From Chitinophagales bacterium (GTDB lineage Bacteria > Bacteroidota > Bacteroidia > Chitinophagales > Saprospiraceae): a stretch of 64,000 nucleotides of DNA. A program made the position numbers and the translations under genes. Numbering within the stretch: position 1 is the first letter of the stretch; each line of letters begins with the position of its first letter. The DNA is taken from assembly GCA_013298845.1 (NCBI GenBank), contig JAAFJN010000012.1, positions 1 to 64,000 on the forward strand, written 5' to 3'. Positions 44,203 through 52,959 of this stretch are shown here, piece by piece. Below the pieces are notes generated by a model that had not been told where the DNA came from, made no database searches, and worked only from the letters and a program-made list of their open reading frames with translations.

Positions 44203-44362
44203 CGAGTGGACAGTGCCGTTTGGTTTTTTTAAAAATGTCACGCACTCAAAGCAAACATTTGTATTAAAAATTTGTAAAAAAAGGAAGTATTTTGGTCAAC
44301 CAAAAAAACATAATAGCGTTACTATTATTTTAGAAAGTATAACAACTAAAACGAACACTACA

Positions 44363-45097
44363 ATGGGAAAACAACTTTTGGTTTTTGTTTTTGCGGTATG
44401 CGCCGCCATTGCGGGATGGTCACAGTCGCCCGCCCAAGTTTCCGCTGATTCGGCCACCATTTACCTGTATCTCCCGAAAGATTCCTTTGAACTCAATTAT
44501 CGGTTCCGGGTAAATTCCGGCCCCCGTTTTAACATGCGTTCGGCGGAGGCTAAGGAGATAAAAGTACCGGTGGGTCTGGTAGAAGTTTCCGCACGGCGTT
44601 TAGGGATGGCCCCCGGCATTTATTCTTTTTTTGTGGAGGCCGGTTCCACGCATTACCTGCGCGTGCACAATCGTTCGGATAATACCGATTTGATGCCGTC
44701 TATTGAAATGCTGGAGGTAACTAAACGTATGCTCTTGCACGATCTTGCCCTCCAGGATGCACCACAAGACAATATTGTTGCTTCGGAGCAGAATACTGCA
44801 ACTGTGTACTTATATCGCCCTAAATACAGCAGGTTAAGGCCGTTTAACGTACAAATAAACGATCAGGCTCCCCTGAAGTTAAAACGCCAACAAGTTGACA
44901 CGTTGCACCTTCCGCCGGGGCAGTATGTATTTAGATCCAGCGGCTTTTCTTATTTGGATGGATACCATACGCTCCACTTGCGGGCGGGCGAAGTTGTGTA
45001 TTTGCGCCTGCATGAGGATGAAGAGATTGACCGCCTGCGAAACCGCTTAGCATTCGTGGAAGTAACGGCCGGTATGTTCCGGCGCGATCCGCGATAA
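44363..45097 (+). CDS. Secreted protein with two DUF2846-like domains
   Basis: 244 residues from the ATG at 44363 (MGKQLLVFVFAVCAAIAGWSQ, signal peptide). The mature part contains two related beta-rich units, each starting with an xATxYLYxPK motif (SATIYLYLPKDSFE, NTATVYLYRPKYSR) and ending in an xxLRxHxx...EVTxxM pattern. This is the DUF2846-like layout (YRPxxxxxxxxxVxVNxxxxxxLxxxxYxxxxLPPGxY). First member of a four-gene tandem array. Function unknown. Confidence 0.8.
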   Translation: MGKQLLVFVFAVCAAIAGWSQSPAQVSADSATIYLYLPKDSFELNYRFRVNSGPRFNMRSAEAKEIKVPVGLVEVSARRLGMAPGIYSFFVEAGSTHYLRVHNRSDNTDLMPSIEMLEVTKRMLLHDLALQDAPQDNIVASEQNTATVYLYRPKYSRLRPFNVQINDQAPLKLKRQQVDTLHLPPGQYVFRSSGFSYLDGYHTLHLRAGEVVYLRLHEDEEIDRLRNRLAFVEVTAGMFRRDPR

Positions 45098-45145
45098 AAA
45101 GGGAATTTATTCCGCCAAATTATTCACCATAAACACACCACCACT

Positions 45146-45544
45146 ATGAAAAAGTACTTCATCGCCGGTGTCATGGTCCTTTCGGGCCTGGTAACGGGCT
45201 ATTCTAACGGGAACGCCGACAGCACCGCTACGGTGTACATTTACCGGCCAACGGGAGGTTTCAGGACTTCCGATTTTAAAATAACCGTTAATCAAACGCA
45301 GCACCTCTATTTGCGCCGCCAACAGACGGATACCCTGCATCTGCAACCCGGCAATTACACGTTTGATTTGGCCGAACTTCCTTTGATTAAATCCCAATCG
45401 CTGAATCTGGACTTAGCCCCTAACGAGGTCGTTTACCTGCGGGTGTACGAAAGTCACGAACCATCGGCAATACGCACCAGCACTAAAATTGTGGAAGTTA
45501 CACCACGTATGTATCACTGGGACCAAGTGCCCGTTATTCGCTGA
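45146..45544 (+). CDS. Secreted single DUF2846-like domain protein
   Basis: 132 residues: signal peptide (KKYFIAGVMVLSGLVTGYS) and one domain with ATVYIYRPTGGFRTSDFKIT, LHLQPGNYTFDLAE and VVYLRVYES...KIVEVTPRMY. It is most similar to the second domain of the preceding gene, sharing the QQxDTLHLxPGxYxF segment, which points to tandem duplication. Confidence 0.8.
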   Translation: MKKYFIAGVMVLSGLVTGYSNGNADSTATVYIYRPTGGFRTSDFKITVNQTQHLYLRRQQTDTLHLQPGNYTFDLAELPLIKSQSLNLDLAPNEVVYLRVYESHEPSAIRTSTKIVEVTPRMYHWDQVPVIR

Positions 45545-45551
45545 TTATACC

Positions 45552-46016
45552 ATGAAAATGTCCTTTTTTAATATTGTATTCGCCCTTTTTTCGGGCTTTT
45601 CGGCGGTGGCACAAAGCCAGTTGTCCGTATCCGCCGTTCCGGTGGCAGACTCAACCAATAATATGGCCACCGTGTACGTGTACCGCCCCAGCGATGGCAT
45701 GGCGCGCGCCTATAGCATTATTATCAATGACGGTAAACGTGTGAAACTGAATTCGGGAGAGGTATACAGGGTAAAAATACCGGCGGGATCCGCCATTATT
45801 ACGGTTGCATTCCCTTTTTGCACCACTTTTGATTATAACTTTAAAGCGCGGGCGGGGGCTAATTATTATTTCCGGCCCAGTAACAGGCCCGTAATGCCCA
45901 GTGACGCATCAATCGGTATTAGGACCGATGTCAGCGCGGTGGAGTTACTGGACGTACCGGAACGCACGTTTAAAAAAGAATTTACCACCGGGAAATTAAA
46001 AAAGTCATCCAATTAG
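45552..46016 (+). CDS. Secreted DUF2846-like domain protein
   Basis: 154 residues from the ATG at 45552 (MKMSFFNIVFALFSGFSAVAQ), 7 bases after the previous stop. One domain: ATVYVYRPSDGMARAYSIII, NSGEVYRVKIPAGSAIITVA, ANYYFRPSN...AVELLDVPERTFKKE. It is the closest of the four to the canonical DUF2846 pattern. Confidence 0.8.
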   Translation: MKMSFFNIVFALFSGFSAVAQSQLSVSAVPVADSTNNMATVYVYRPSDGMARAYSIIINDGKRVKLNSGEVYRVKIPAGSAIITVAFPFCTTFDYNFKARAGANYYFRPSNRPVMPSDASIGIRTDVSAVELLDVPERTFKKEFTTGKLKKSSN

Positions 46017-46049
46017 ACTTTGATTTACTCATTTCAAACCATTTTCACG

Positions 46050-46847
46050 ATGCGAAAACAATTCATTATTGCTTGCTTTTTGGCCGTATTGGCCATTTCC
46101 GGGGTAAATGCCCGCACCAAGGCGGCTTCTAGCACCGATTCCGTTACTTTGGTTTTGTATAACCCAGGGAACGATACGCGGTGGCCGGGTCCGGTGTACG
46201 CAGTGCACGTTAACCGCCAATTTTATTATACGTTGCCAACACAAGAACCCAAAACCATTCGGGTACCGGCGGGTCCGGTTATTTTGGATATTCAAATGCC
46301 AAATGCACCGACCGTGCAACCCCGCGAAACGGAAATTTCGGTTTCGGCCGGAGATACCAGTTATGTACGGTTTCAGACGATGTTTTTGTTGGGCATAACT
46401 AATCCCCCTATGGTTCGCCCGGATGCCATTCAGGTGCCGCGCCAAACGTATTTGCGCGACATGGACTTACCGGAGGAAGTGGCAAACGCAACCAACCCCA
46501 CCCCCGATTCGGCGTTGGCCACGGTCGTGATTTACCGGGCGTTTGACTTTGTTAATTTGTACAGCCGGATATTGGTTGACCCTTATCCCGAATTTGCGTT
46601 GGGCACCGAAGAAGAACAAACGCGGTGGTTTCGACCGGGTAAAGTCAAATTTATTGCGCGGTTTACCCCTTTTCGCAAGGACAAATACCATTTACAGGTA
46701 GAAGCCGGTAAAACGCATTACCTGCGCATTCAGGCCCGCGGTAGTTTTACGGCAAGTGGTGCCATAGAATGCGTGGAGGTAATGCCCGAAGTGTACCAGC
46801 GCGACATGGCGGCCGCAGCGGCGCAGCGCGAAAAAGTGGCGCGATAA
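46050..46847 (+). CDS. Secreted protein with two divergent DUF2846-like domains
   Basis: 265 residues from the ATG at 46050 (MRKQFIIACFLAVLAISGVNA). Two units: SVTLVLYNPGNDTRWPGPVY...RVPAGPVILDIQ...SYVRFQ and ATVVIYRAFDFVNLYSRILV...FRPGKVKFIARF...HYLRIQARG...CVEVMPEVYQRDM. The closing EVxPxxYxRDM matches the other members. Last gene of the array. Confidence 0.78.
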   Translation: MRKQFIIACFLAVLAISGVNARTKAASSTDSVTLVLYNPGNDTRWPGPVYAVHVNRQFYYTLPTQEPKTIRVPAGPVILDIQMPNAPTVQPRETEISVSAGDTSYVRFQTMFLLGITNPPMVRPDAIQVPRQTYLRDMDLPEEVANATNPTPDSALATVVIYRAFDFVNLYSRILVDPYPEFALGTEEEQTRWFRPGKVKFIARFTPFRKDKYHLQVEAGKTHYLRIQARGSFTASGAIECVEVMPEVYQRDMAAAAAQREKVAR

Positions 46848-46851
46848 ATAC

Positions 46852-46899
46852 TCGTAGAGACGCGATGCCTCGCGTCTGCACAATCGCGCGTCTGCACAA
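46852..46899. repeat. AGACGCGA-type hairpin repeat
   Basis: AGACGCGA (46858-46865) and TCGCGTCT (46870-46877) form an inverted repeat, followed by partial copies CGCGTCTGCACAA. It lies just after the array. Confidence 0.6.
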
Positions 46900-46921
46900 C
46901 CTTGTTTTAAGGCATAAAAAT

Positions 46922-46954
46922 AGGCCGTCTCGGAGCATTTCTCCAAGACGGCCT
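46922..46954. terminator. Bidirectional terminator
   Basis: AGGCCGTCTCGGAG (46922-46935) pairs with CTCCAAGACGGCCT (46941-46954) with one mismatch. It separates the DUF2846-like array from the convergent lipoprotein gene. Confidence 0.7.
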
Positions 46955-46982
46955 TCGTTATTTTACCGGCGAACCGGCTCGA

Positions 46983-47804
46983 TTAGTTGTGCTGAATAAT
47001 AGCAGCACCTAAACCATTAGGCTCGGCCAAACCAGGCTTGCCTTTGGCGTAGATGGTGTAAATTTTACCCTCTTCCAACGTTACGTTTGGAACCGACAAT
47101 ACCACTGGACCGGTCGCACTGGTAGTGTGCACATCAAAATCGTAGATGCCCGCATTTACCGGAACAAAAACGTTGAAATTCACCACGTTGGGTGCAGTAC
47201 CCTGTGAGGTAGCGCGGTAACGACGGTCGTTGAAAATAGCCGTTGTGCTGTCTTTCAAACCAACCCATACCGCCGGAGCACCGGGGGCAAGGTGGTAAAA
47301 ACGCACGTGGGCCTTACCGGCAGCCGGCGTAGCCAGGTTATCTTCTACCACAAAAAAGCGCAAACCGCCGGGGTCCGTAGCACCAATGGTTGTAGGCTTT
47401 GGGCGTTGCAGGGTATCCGTTACGAAAGCCGTGTAATTGCGGCCCGAAGGAGCGGTAAAGTTATTGTTGTTGGTAGCACCGGCGCGGAACAACAAATCGT
47501 TGCTGCCCAAAGTACCACCGATGGTACCCGATGCTGCCTTAGCGCGAATTTGAGCGATACCGGCGGGGAAAGAAACGTAAGGCAAATAAGAATAAGCCTC
47601 AAGGTTGCTGCCTACCACTTCGTTGTTGAGCAACATATTGAGGTTGGGCGACGCTACACCGGCGTTGCAAAACAACATTTTGAAGCGCAATGAACTGGCC
47701 TCATTGGCCGGAGCGGGATCCGGGTATTCCGTATCGCGGGTGCAACTTGACATGCTGGCCAAGGCCAACAAGGCGAAAAATAATATTTTTGCTGTATTTT
47801 TCAT
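46983..47804 (-). CDS. DUF4397-type lipoprotein
   Basis: 273 residues with a lipoprotein signal (FALLALASMSSC, Cys21). Two beta-sandwich units of the DUF4397 type are visible: SLRFKMLFCNAGVASPNLNMLLNNEVVG and AHVRFYHLAPGAPAVWVGLKD, with GIYDFDVHTTS and EGKIYTIYAKG. DUF4397 proteins are anchored envelope proteins of unknown role. It follows the TonB receptor by 47 bases in the same orientation, so the pair is probably an operon. Confidence 0.87.
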   Translation of the reverse strand: MKNTAKILFFALLALASMSSCTRDTEYPDPAPANEASSLRFKMLFCNAGVASPNLNMLLNNEVVGSNLEAYSYLPYVSFPAGIAQIRAKAASGTIGGTLGSNDLLFRAGATNNNNFTAPSGRNYTAFVTDTLQRPKPTTIGATDPGGLRFFVVEDNLATPAAGKAHVRFYHLAPGAPAVWVGLKDSTTAIFNDRRYRATSQGTAPNVVNFNVFVPVNAGIYDFDVHTTSATGPVVLSVPNVTLEEGKIYTIYAKGKPGLAEPNGLGAAIIQHN

Positions 47805-47851
47805 ATTTTTATTGAAATAGAGTAAAAAACTAAATAACCCAATGCGTCGTA

Positions 47852-50800
47852 CTAAAAGAAAATACGAACGCCAAACTGCATCTGGTAGCGAGAGCCGAGG
47901 CCCGGGCTATTGATATAAGATGTAGCCAAAGGTTGACCATCAGAACCGGTTGGGAACGTGTACACCGGACGACCGCTGGCCGGAGCCGTAGCCGTGTGCG
48001 CGGTTTCGTAACCAACAAAGTTGATGATATTGCTGCGGTTAGCCACCTTTACAACACCCCAATCGGAGTTCATCAGGTTGAGGAAGTTTTGTACTTCCCA
48101 AGAGAACTGGATACCGTACTTTTTGTCTTTTACGCTAAATGGAATAACGTCGGCCAACAAACGCATGTTCAACAAGTGTACCCAAGGCTGGTAAGCACCG
48201 TTGCGCTCAGCGAATTTGCCACGACGGCCGCTGAGGTATTTATCCTGCTCGATGTAAGCGTTGTACTGCTCCCAAATTTGTTGTGGTGTGCGCGTATCGC
48301 GTGCATCCGTAGGCACCAAAATGATTTCGTTTTGGCTTTTGGGCACGTAAATCAAGTCGTTGTTGTTGATACCGTCGCTGTTCACCGAGCCACCCATCAC
48401 GTAAGAGAAATTGGCACCCACGTTACCGGTGTAAATGAACGACAACGTAGTGGCTACCTGACGCAACCACTCCTGGCGCCAAGATACGAAACCGGTGAAA
48501 CGGTGTGGGATCAGGTTGTTGGCGAACGAAAGATTCGGCAGGTTCGGGTTACCCACTACGGCATTACCCGTGTAAAGGCTACCCGCCGTAGAACCACTTT
48601 GGTTGTTGATATCGCGCGAATCCGTGTAAGTGTACGCAAACATACCCTGAATTGGGCCAGTTGTTTTCTGGATTTGCGCCGTGAAACTGTACGCGTAACC
48701 TTCGCTGATATTGTCCAATACCAACGCCTGGATAACGCGGCGGTTGATGCGGCGGTTACCCGTTGTTGCCGTCAGGTTCGATGAAGCACCGTAAAGGGAA
48801 CGACCGTCGCCGTTCACCGTAGAAACCGGTGCAGCCAGGTTCGCATCGCGGATGTAAATGGCGTTGAGGTCTTGCGTAAACATACCTTCCAAAGTGGCGG
48901 TGAAACCACCGGGCAATTTGCGGTCTACACCGAGGCTGGAACGCCAAACCTGTGGGAAACGGAAATTGTTGGCCGTAGAGTTCAGGATAAACTCGTTGGC
49001 AAGCGGTTGACCGTTAAAATCGGGCAATGAAGTTGGAAGACCGGGATTTCTGGTGATATCGTTGGTGAAACGAATACCGCTCAAATCAGCACCGGTTGGT
49101 TGGTAAGTACCGAAGAATACACCGTTGTTAGATACCTGGTTAGATACCCAAACGAAAGGAATACGGCCGGTGAAGATACCCGTACCACCGCGAACCTGGG
49201 TCGTTTTTTTGCCGTTAACATCCCAGTTGAAACCCAAACGAGGTGAGTACAATACCGTAGTTTTGGGCAATTCACCAACGCGAATGGTTTCGGCATTACC
49301 GTTAATATCGCGGAATTGCATCGTATCAGATACTGCGTTGCCCAATACATTGTCGTCGTTAAACAACGGAACATCGGCGCGGAGACCCAAAGTGATGCTC
49401 AGGTTTTTGATGCCGGTGTACTGGTCCTGGGCGTAAAAGCCCAATTGCGCTGCGCCCCAGTCGGCAGCCGGTGCTGGCTGTCCTTTTACCGCCGAGTACT
49501 GAACGGCGTATTGCGTAGGTGCCGTTGGGTTGGTACCCGTTGGTGGTGCTACGTTATTGATAAAGTCGTTGATGCTCGCAAACTGGTAAGAACCGTTAAT
49601 CAAAGGCGTAAATACGTTGTAGAACGAGTAGAACTCGTTGGCCGTACCCAATGTTAAGCGGTGGTTACCAAGGAAAAAATCAAATTTGTCGTTGATTTGA
49701 ATGACATCCTGGTCCAGGCGGTTGTTGGGTGTAAATGGCTCAGCACCGAACGAAGTGAGGGTTTGGCCATTTGGTCCGAGGATATCCACCGTTGGGAAAT
49801 TGGGGCTGTCGGCACCACCAACGGATTGACGGAAATCGCGGAAAGCCGAGTAACCCACCTGGAAATTATTAGAGAAACGACCACTTTTAGCGGTAGTGTT
49901 CAATTCGGCAATAACGTTGCTCAGGTTGTTATTGATGCGGTACCAAATGCTGGAGAAAGGCAACGCGTTGTTGGAGTTGCTACGGCCACCGGGAGGCGCA
50001 GAAGCGAAACCACCGGAACTGGAAGGCGGAACGTCGCGGAAAGAGTTCAACTGATTGTAACGAACACTAATTTTGTTCTGGTCGTTGATGCTGTAATCCA
50101 AACGCGCGAGGTATTTCCAACTGCTGGTTTGAGCGTCAAAGTTTTCAAAAGAACCTGGGTCGTACGTCCAGCCTTTGTCGGGGTTCAACAAGAAATCGCG
50201 CAAACGATTCAGTTCCGACGACGTTTGTTGGTACGCGCTACCGGTAGCACTGGAGCCGTCGGCGGGGAACAATACCGCCGGATCATTGCGGGTTTCGCGT
50301 TCTACGTTGATGAAGTAGAATAATTTGTTTTTGATGATTGGACCACCAACGCGCACCCCAAAGTTTTGGTTATCGAAACTGGTGATAGGGCTTTCCTGAG
50401 CACCTACTTTTTTGTTCACCAACGATTGGTCGCGGTAGAAATAATAAGCCGAACCTTCTACGCGGTTGGTACCCGAACGCGTTACAGCGTTCACACCGGC
50501 ACCGGTGAAAGAACCCTGGCTCACGTCGTAAGGCGACAGGGATACGTTAATTTCTTCAATGGCATCCACCGAAATAGGTTGAGCATTGGACTGGCCACCG
50601 GGCAACGGGCTTAAGCCAAACACGTTGTTGGAGGTAGCACCGTCAATCGAAAAGTTATTATAAAGGTTACTGCGGCCACCGAACGAGAAGTTAGCACCAG
50701 CCTGTGGGGTCAATGCGCTAAAGTCGGTGAAACTACGGCCAATAGTAGGCAAGCGCTCGAATTGCTCCCGCTTAATGTTGGAACCCGCACCCGTGCGCTC

Positions 50801-51205
50801 TGCGCTGATAAGGCTATTGGTTTGGGCCGTAATATCCACGCCGCCGAGGCTTACGCCTTCTTCGGTCATTGTGAAGTTAACAACCGACGTTGTACCCAAC
50901 GTAGCGAAAATACCCGTTTGCGACTCCGATTTGTAACCAGTGTACACTACTGTAATTTCGTAAGGGCCACCTACCCGAACGGCGGGCAAAGTGTAGCGAC
51001 CTGCTCCGTTACTGGCGGTTCCGTAACGGGTACCCGAAGGAACGTGTACGGCAATAACGGTAGCGCCAATTAACCCTTCGCTTTTGCTGTCAGTAATAGT
51101 ACCCGACACAGAAGACGTTGTAACACCCTGGGCAAATACGCTCGCGGGTATCAGGGCAAGTATGACAAACATACTCACGCAAAGTTGAATAAAAATCTTC
51201 TTCAT
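47852..51205 (-). CDS. TonB-dependent receptor, Oar-like
   Basis: 1117 residues from the ATG at 51203-51205 (MKKIFIQLCVSMFVILALIP, signal peptide). Domain order: carboxypeptidase-regulatory-like (about 27-115: VSGTITDSKSEGLIGATVIA), plug (EQFERLPTIGRSFTDFSALT, NNFSIDGATSNNVFG, SVDAIEEINVSLSPYDVSQG) and a long Oar-type barrel ending YQMQFGVRIFF. Oar proteins were first described in Myxococcus adhesion and development; many are transporters. Ligand unknown. Its partner lipoprotein lies downstream. Confidence 0.94.
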   Translation of the reverse strand: MKKIFIQLCVSMFVILALIPASVFAQGVTTSSVSGTITDSKSEGLIGATVIAVHVPSGTRYGTASNGAGRYTLPAVRVGGPYEITVVYTGYKSESQTGIFATLGTTSVVNFTMTEEGVSLGGVDITAQTNSLISAERTGAGSNIKREQFERLPTIGRSFTDFSALTPQAGANFSFGGRSNLYNNFSIDGATSNNVFGLSPLPGGQSNAQPISVDAIEEINVSLSPYDVSQGSFTGAGVNAVTRSGTNRVEGSAYYFYRDQSLVNKKVGAQESPITSFDNQNFGVRVGGPIIKNKLFYFINVERETRNDPAVLFPADGSSATGSAYQQTSSELNRLRDFLLNPDKGWTYDPGSFENFDAQTSSWKYLARLDYSINDQNKISVRYNQLNSFRDVPPSSSGGFASAPPGGRSNSNNALPFSSIWYRINNNLSNVIAELNTTAKSGRFSNNFQVGYSAFRDFRQSVGGADSPNFPTVDILGPNGQTLTSFGAEPFTPNNRLDQDVIQINDKFDFFLGNHRLTLGTANEFYSFYNVFTPLINGSYQFASINDFINNVAPPTGTNPTAPTQYAVQYSAVKGQPAPAADWGAAQLGFYAQDQYTGIKNLSITLGLRADVPLFNDDNVLGNAVSDTMQFRDINGNAETIRVGELPKTTVLYSPRLGFNWDVNGKKTTQVRGGTGIFTGRIPFVWVSNQVSNNGVFFGTYQPTGADLSGIRFTNDITRNPGLPTSLPDFNGQPLANEFILNSTANNFRFPQVWRSSLGVDRKLPGGFTATLEGMFTQDLNAIYIRDANLAAPVSTVNGDGRSLYGASSNLTATTGNRRINRRVIQALVLDNISEGYAYSFTAQIQKTTGPIQGMFAYTYTDSRDINNQSGSTAGSLYTGNAVVGNPNLPNLSFANNLIPHRFTGFVSWRQEWLRQVATTLSFIYTGNVGANFSYVMGGSVNSDGINNNDLIYVPKSQNEIILVPTDARDTRTPQQIWEQYNAYIEQDKYLSGRRGKFAERNGAYQPWVHLLNMRLLADVIPFSVKDKKYGIQFSWEVQNFLNLMNSDWGVVKVANRSNIINFVGYETAHTATAPASGRPVYTFPTGSDGQPLATSYINSPGLGSRYQMQFGVRIFF

Positions 51206-51504
51206 TAAATAGAATTTGTTTAGAAAAATGATATTTTGCGCAACGATACAAAATTTAGTTTCCCTCGCGGGATACACCGTAACGCGCCGCAAAATTACGT
51301 TGCTTTGTGTTAAATAAGGATTAAGTTTGGCTATTTGTTAAGATATTTTATTTTTTTTTCATCACTCAGAGTATTCACCAAGCCATAAAACCGGTTCATT
51401 TTACCCAATAAAAAAGGGCGTACATATCTTTGACGAGATGTACACCCTTCTTACCAGTGCGCGATACGGTATTTTTCGCTCGCGCAACCGTTGTAAAATA
51501 ATAA
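51206..51504. other. Intergenic region between rhodopsin and Oar-like genes
   Basis: 299 bases. The rhodopsin terminator lies at 51414-51449 (minus strand). No -7 box was clear for the receptor gene in the remaining AT-rich part. Confidence 0.5.
51414..51449 (-). terminator. Terminator of the rhodopsin gene
   Basis: Stem AAGGGTGTACAT / ATGTACGCCCTT on the minus strand followed by TTTTTT. Confidence 0.82.
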
Positions 51505-52275
51505 TTAAGCGGCTTTTCCGCTTTCTGCTTTGGCGATAGAATACACTACCAAACCAAAACCAATTTTGTTAACGGCATCCGCGATGTTGTAGAACAAGTC
51601 CACACCGCCTGCCTGCCAGCCCAAACCGGTGTTCAACCAGCCGCCCGGCATACACATATAACCGATGGGGTAAATAGCCCAACCTGCCAATACGAACCAC
51701 GCCAACGCGCGGATACCGCTTTGAACGGCAGTACTCTTGGAACCTTCGGCCAATTGTTTGGCTTCGCCGAACCACGCAGAATACAATACGTACAGGTAAC
51801 CAATGGTCGAAATAGCGCCCCACATGAACGAGTGCGTTGATGCGCCCGGACCCGCAGTGCCGTCGGCATTCATAGGTACGTATGCTTCACCGATATAACC
51901 GGCTACCAGCATCAATACCGAAGCCAGGATCAGTTTCCACATGAAGCCCGTTTTGGCACCCGCTGGTTTGAGCAACAGGTAAAACTCGACGCACATCAAC
52001 GGAACGGTAAGCGTCCAGTCAATATAGCGCAATGCCGTAGGGGTAGAGTTAGTTTGTACGTAGTAGTCGCGCATGTAGTAGTAGTGCACAGCGGCAATAC
52101 CAGTGATCAGGCCCGATACCAACAACGACGTTTTCCACTTGTCATCTACAGTGCCCCGTTCGAAAAAGAAGAACACACTGGCGGCCAACATGGCCATGTA
52201 ACCCGTGAAAAAAGTAAATGCAATGGGATCATTCTTCGGAATGATAACGATGTTTAAGAATAGATTTTCGTACAT
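51505..52275 (-). CDS. Light-driven proton pump, xanthorhodopsin-like, with antenna fenestration
   Basis: 256 residues, seven helices, from ATG at 52273-52275. Helix C reads RYIDWTLTVPLMCVEFYLL: Asp86, Thr90 and Glu97 give the DTE triad of outward proton pumps, and Met94 sits at the tuning position (green-absorbing in known Bacteroidota pumps). His64 in helix B (AAVHYYYMRD) matches the proton-acceptor partner of proteorhodopsin, and Lys237 (DAVNKIGFG) binds retinal. Helix E has FMWGAISTIGYLY against bacteriorhodopsin FVWWAISTAAMLY, so Gly153 replaces Trp138. That glycine opens the carotenoid-binding side window in xanthorhodopsin. Retinal can come from the divergent blh gene. Confidence 0.96.
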   Translation of the reverse strand: MYENLFLNIVIIPKNDPIAFTFFTGYMAMLAASVFFFFERGTVDDKWKTSLLVSGLITGIAAVHYYYMRDYYVQTNSTPTALRYIDWTLTVPLMCVEFYLLLKPAGAKTGFMWKLILASVLMLVAGYIGEAYVPMNADGTAGPGASTHSFMWGAISTIGYLYVLYSAWFGEAKQLAEGSKSTAVQSGIRALAWFVLAGWAIYPIGYMCMPGGWLNTGLGWQAGGVDLFYNIADAVNKIGFGLVVYSIAKAESGKAA

Positions 52276-52959
52276 GTTGAGTGCTTTAAAGTGAAGTGTA
52301 ATTCGCAATCAAACGGAGCATTAGGCAATTTGTTCAAAAAAAATTGAAAATTTGTTAACATAATTTTTGTTTTTTAAAAATTTTGCAAAAAAATATTAAA
52401 GCCTATTTCTGTTCTGTTAACGATTTAAATTTGTTTTTGGACATTTACCTTTTACACTACAAAATATTCTGAAAAAGTATTTTATTGTAGTTTTTTGTTT
52501 TGAATCGACACTTCCTTATTCCGTATTTTTGACCCGATCACCGTCATGAGCCAAGGTTACACTTGCGATAAACACACCCGTTTTGATTTAAAAAAAGCCA
52601 TTTTAGTGAATTAATTTTCAAAAACCGACCTTTTATACCCTTATTTAAAAATACATCATCTAACTTACGACCTTATTCGCTTTGAAAATACCATTAGACA
52701 ATAATACCGGATACCACCCCCCTCTTTTATATTGCTTTAAATTTTTTTTAAAAAACAAAAAGCAAAATAAAAATTGGTATTATTTTTCAAAAAAACCATC
52801 CGTATTTTATTTAAAAAAAAACCTGTGGAACTTATTTTTTACAAAAGTTAAACAAAAACAAACACCCGGCGGTTAGGCTATTGGTACGGCAGTGGGTACC
52901 CCATTTCAGGGGTGCATCCGCCCGGATTTTCAGACCTGATTTACGCACGAACAAACACA
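52276..52959. other. AT-rich regulatory gap between rhodopsin and blh
   Basis: 684 bases, very AT-rich. It contains an imperfect inverted repeat CTACAAAATA...TATTTTATTGTAG (52458-52492), a plus-strand TATTTTTG -7 box (52524-52531) with TTTG about 21 bases upstream, and a 22-codon frame starting 16 bases after that box (52547-52615). A 64-codon TTG frame at 52682 looks like chance. A light or stress regulator could act here, but no known operator was recognised. Confidence 0.45.
52524..52531 (+). promoter_or_regulatory. Candidate -7 box inside the rhodopsin-blh gap
   Basis: TATTTTTG, about 430 bases ahead of blh and 15 bases ahead of a 22-codon frame. It could give blh a long leader. Confidence 0.4.

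Noticed and set aside
51505-52275. Rhodopsin as a chloride or sodium pump
   Set aside because: Helix C has Asp86-Thr90-Glu97 (DTE), whereas chloride pumps have NTQ and sodium pumps NDQ at these places.
52682-52876. 64-codon frame in the rhodopsin-blh gap
   Set aside because: TTG start, Lys/Asn/Phe-rich composition expected from poly-A/T sequence, and no domain or export signal.
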